This document shows positions 32,749-32,875 of a stretch of 32,875 bases of DNA, piece after piece (positions within the stretch are counted from its first letter, which is position 1; the number at the start of each line of letters is the position of its first letter). The notes beneath the pieces were generated by a model. The model made no database searches. It saw nothing but the letters and a program-made list of their open reading frames with translations, and was not told the DNA's origin. The translations under genes and the position numbers were made by a program. The stretch spans positions 1-32,875 of the forward strand of contig JAEXGR010000019.1 in assembly GCA_023450745.1 (NCBI GenBank). Direction: 5' to 3'. This DNA is from Synergistota bacterium. Lineage in GTDB: Bacteria > Synergistota > Synergistia > Synergistales > Synergistaceae.

Positions 32749-32875
32749 ATGTCAGAGAAAAAGATGGTAACACTGGATGGAAACGAGGGAGCGGCGCATG
32801 TGGCGCACGCGGTGAACGAAGTAATCTCGATCTATCCCATCACGCCGTCGTCGCCGATGGGCGAATGGTCGGATC
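32749..32875 (+). CDS. nifJ: Pyruvate:ferredoxin (flavodoxin) oxidoreductase, N-terminal fragment
   Basis: Only the first 42 residues are in the window. DGNEGAAHVAHAVNEV followed by SIYPITPSSPMGEWSD is the hallmark N-terminus (domain I, pyruvate/TPP-binding side) of single-chain pyruvate:ferredoxin oxidoreductases. These oxidise pyruvate to acetyl-CoA + CO2 and reduce ferredoxin in anaerobes. GGGAGG lies 9 bases before the ATG. The 276 bp upstream (32473-32748) contain no gene; they should hold a separate promoter, though I see no clear -35/-10 pair. The product would use pyruvate derived from the oxaloacetate made by citrate lyase. The gene is cut by the window end. Confidence 0.92.
   Translation, partial: MSEKKMVTLDGNEGAAHVAHAVNEVISIYPITPSSPMGEWSD

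Noticed and set aside
1..32875. CRISPR arrays, tRNA or rRNA genes
   Set aside because: No regularly spaced direct repeats of suitable length, no cloverleaf-like segment and no rRNA signature were seen on reading both strands.

Overview
The window looks like part of the chromosome of a strictly anaerobic, amino-acid-fermenting bacterium with a GC-rich genome. I favour a Synergistota (Cloacibacillus/Synergistes-like) source, with a clostridial relative as the alternative. This rests on gene content: citrate lyase, pyruvate:ferredoxin oxidoreductase, oligoendopeptidase F, a C-S lyase and large c-di-GMP sensors. It is an inference and not a proven assignment. Both ends of the window are GATC.

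Layout. (1) 1-3556 is an accessory, partly AT-rich stretch: an IS256-family element cut by the left edge, a small membrane protein, a decayed IS5-type transposase and a VapBC toxin-antitoxin pair with a nested palindromic operator. (2) 3557-6413 (minus) is a tightly coupled three-gene cassette: a diverged protein resembling a VirD4/TraG ATPase with lost Walker motifs, a single-domain ClpA/B-like AAA+ ATPase and a small helical protein. I do not recognise it as a described system. (3) 6613-9579 (minus) holds pepF and an MBL-fold hydrolase. Both carry unusual in-frame insertions, and pepF has a duplicated 75-bp palindromic repeat. (4) 9719-11704 (plus) encodes a MalY/PatB-type PLP lyase and an FAH-family enzyme, followed by a terminator. 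(5) 12000-23951 is a signalling block: a hybrid histidine kinase with two periplasmic binding domains, a multi-PAS diguanylate cyclase with a second, degenerate GGDEF domain, a divergent HTH regulator with a phased repeat array upstream, and a periplasmic-binding/GGDEF/EAL phosphodiesterase. (6) 24000-25031 (minus) encodes a DUF3089 lipase-like lipoprotein.

(7) 25384-32472 is the most interesting part. A consensus-like promoter and a clear cobalamin (B12) riboswitch precede a five-gene operon: an aconitase-family hydratase, NADP-isocitrate dehydrogenase (IDH1-like), and citrate lyase gamma, beta and alpha (citDEF). It ends at a strong terminator. The 5' end of a pyruvate:ferredoxin oxidoreductase gene follows. 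Run reductively, the operon would convert 2-oxoglutarate + CO2 to isocitrate, citrate, then oxaloacetate + acetate. Cobalamin riboswitches normally shut genes off when B12 is present. The operon may therefore be a B12-independent substitute for the B12-dependent glutamate mutase (methylaspartate) route of glutamate fermentation, which also ends in pyruvate + acetate. No citrate transporter and no citC/citX/citG are present in the window.

No rRNA, tRNA or CRISPR array was seen.
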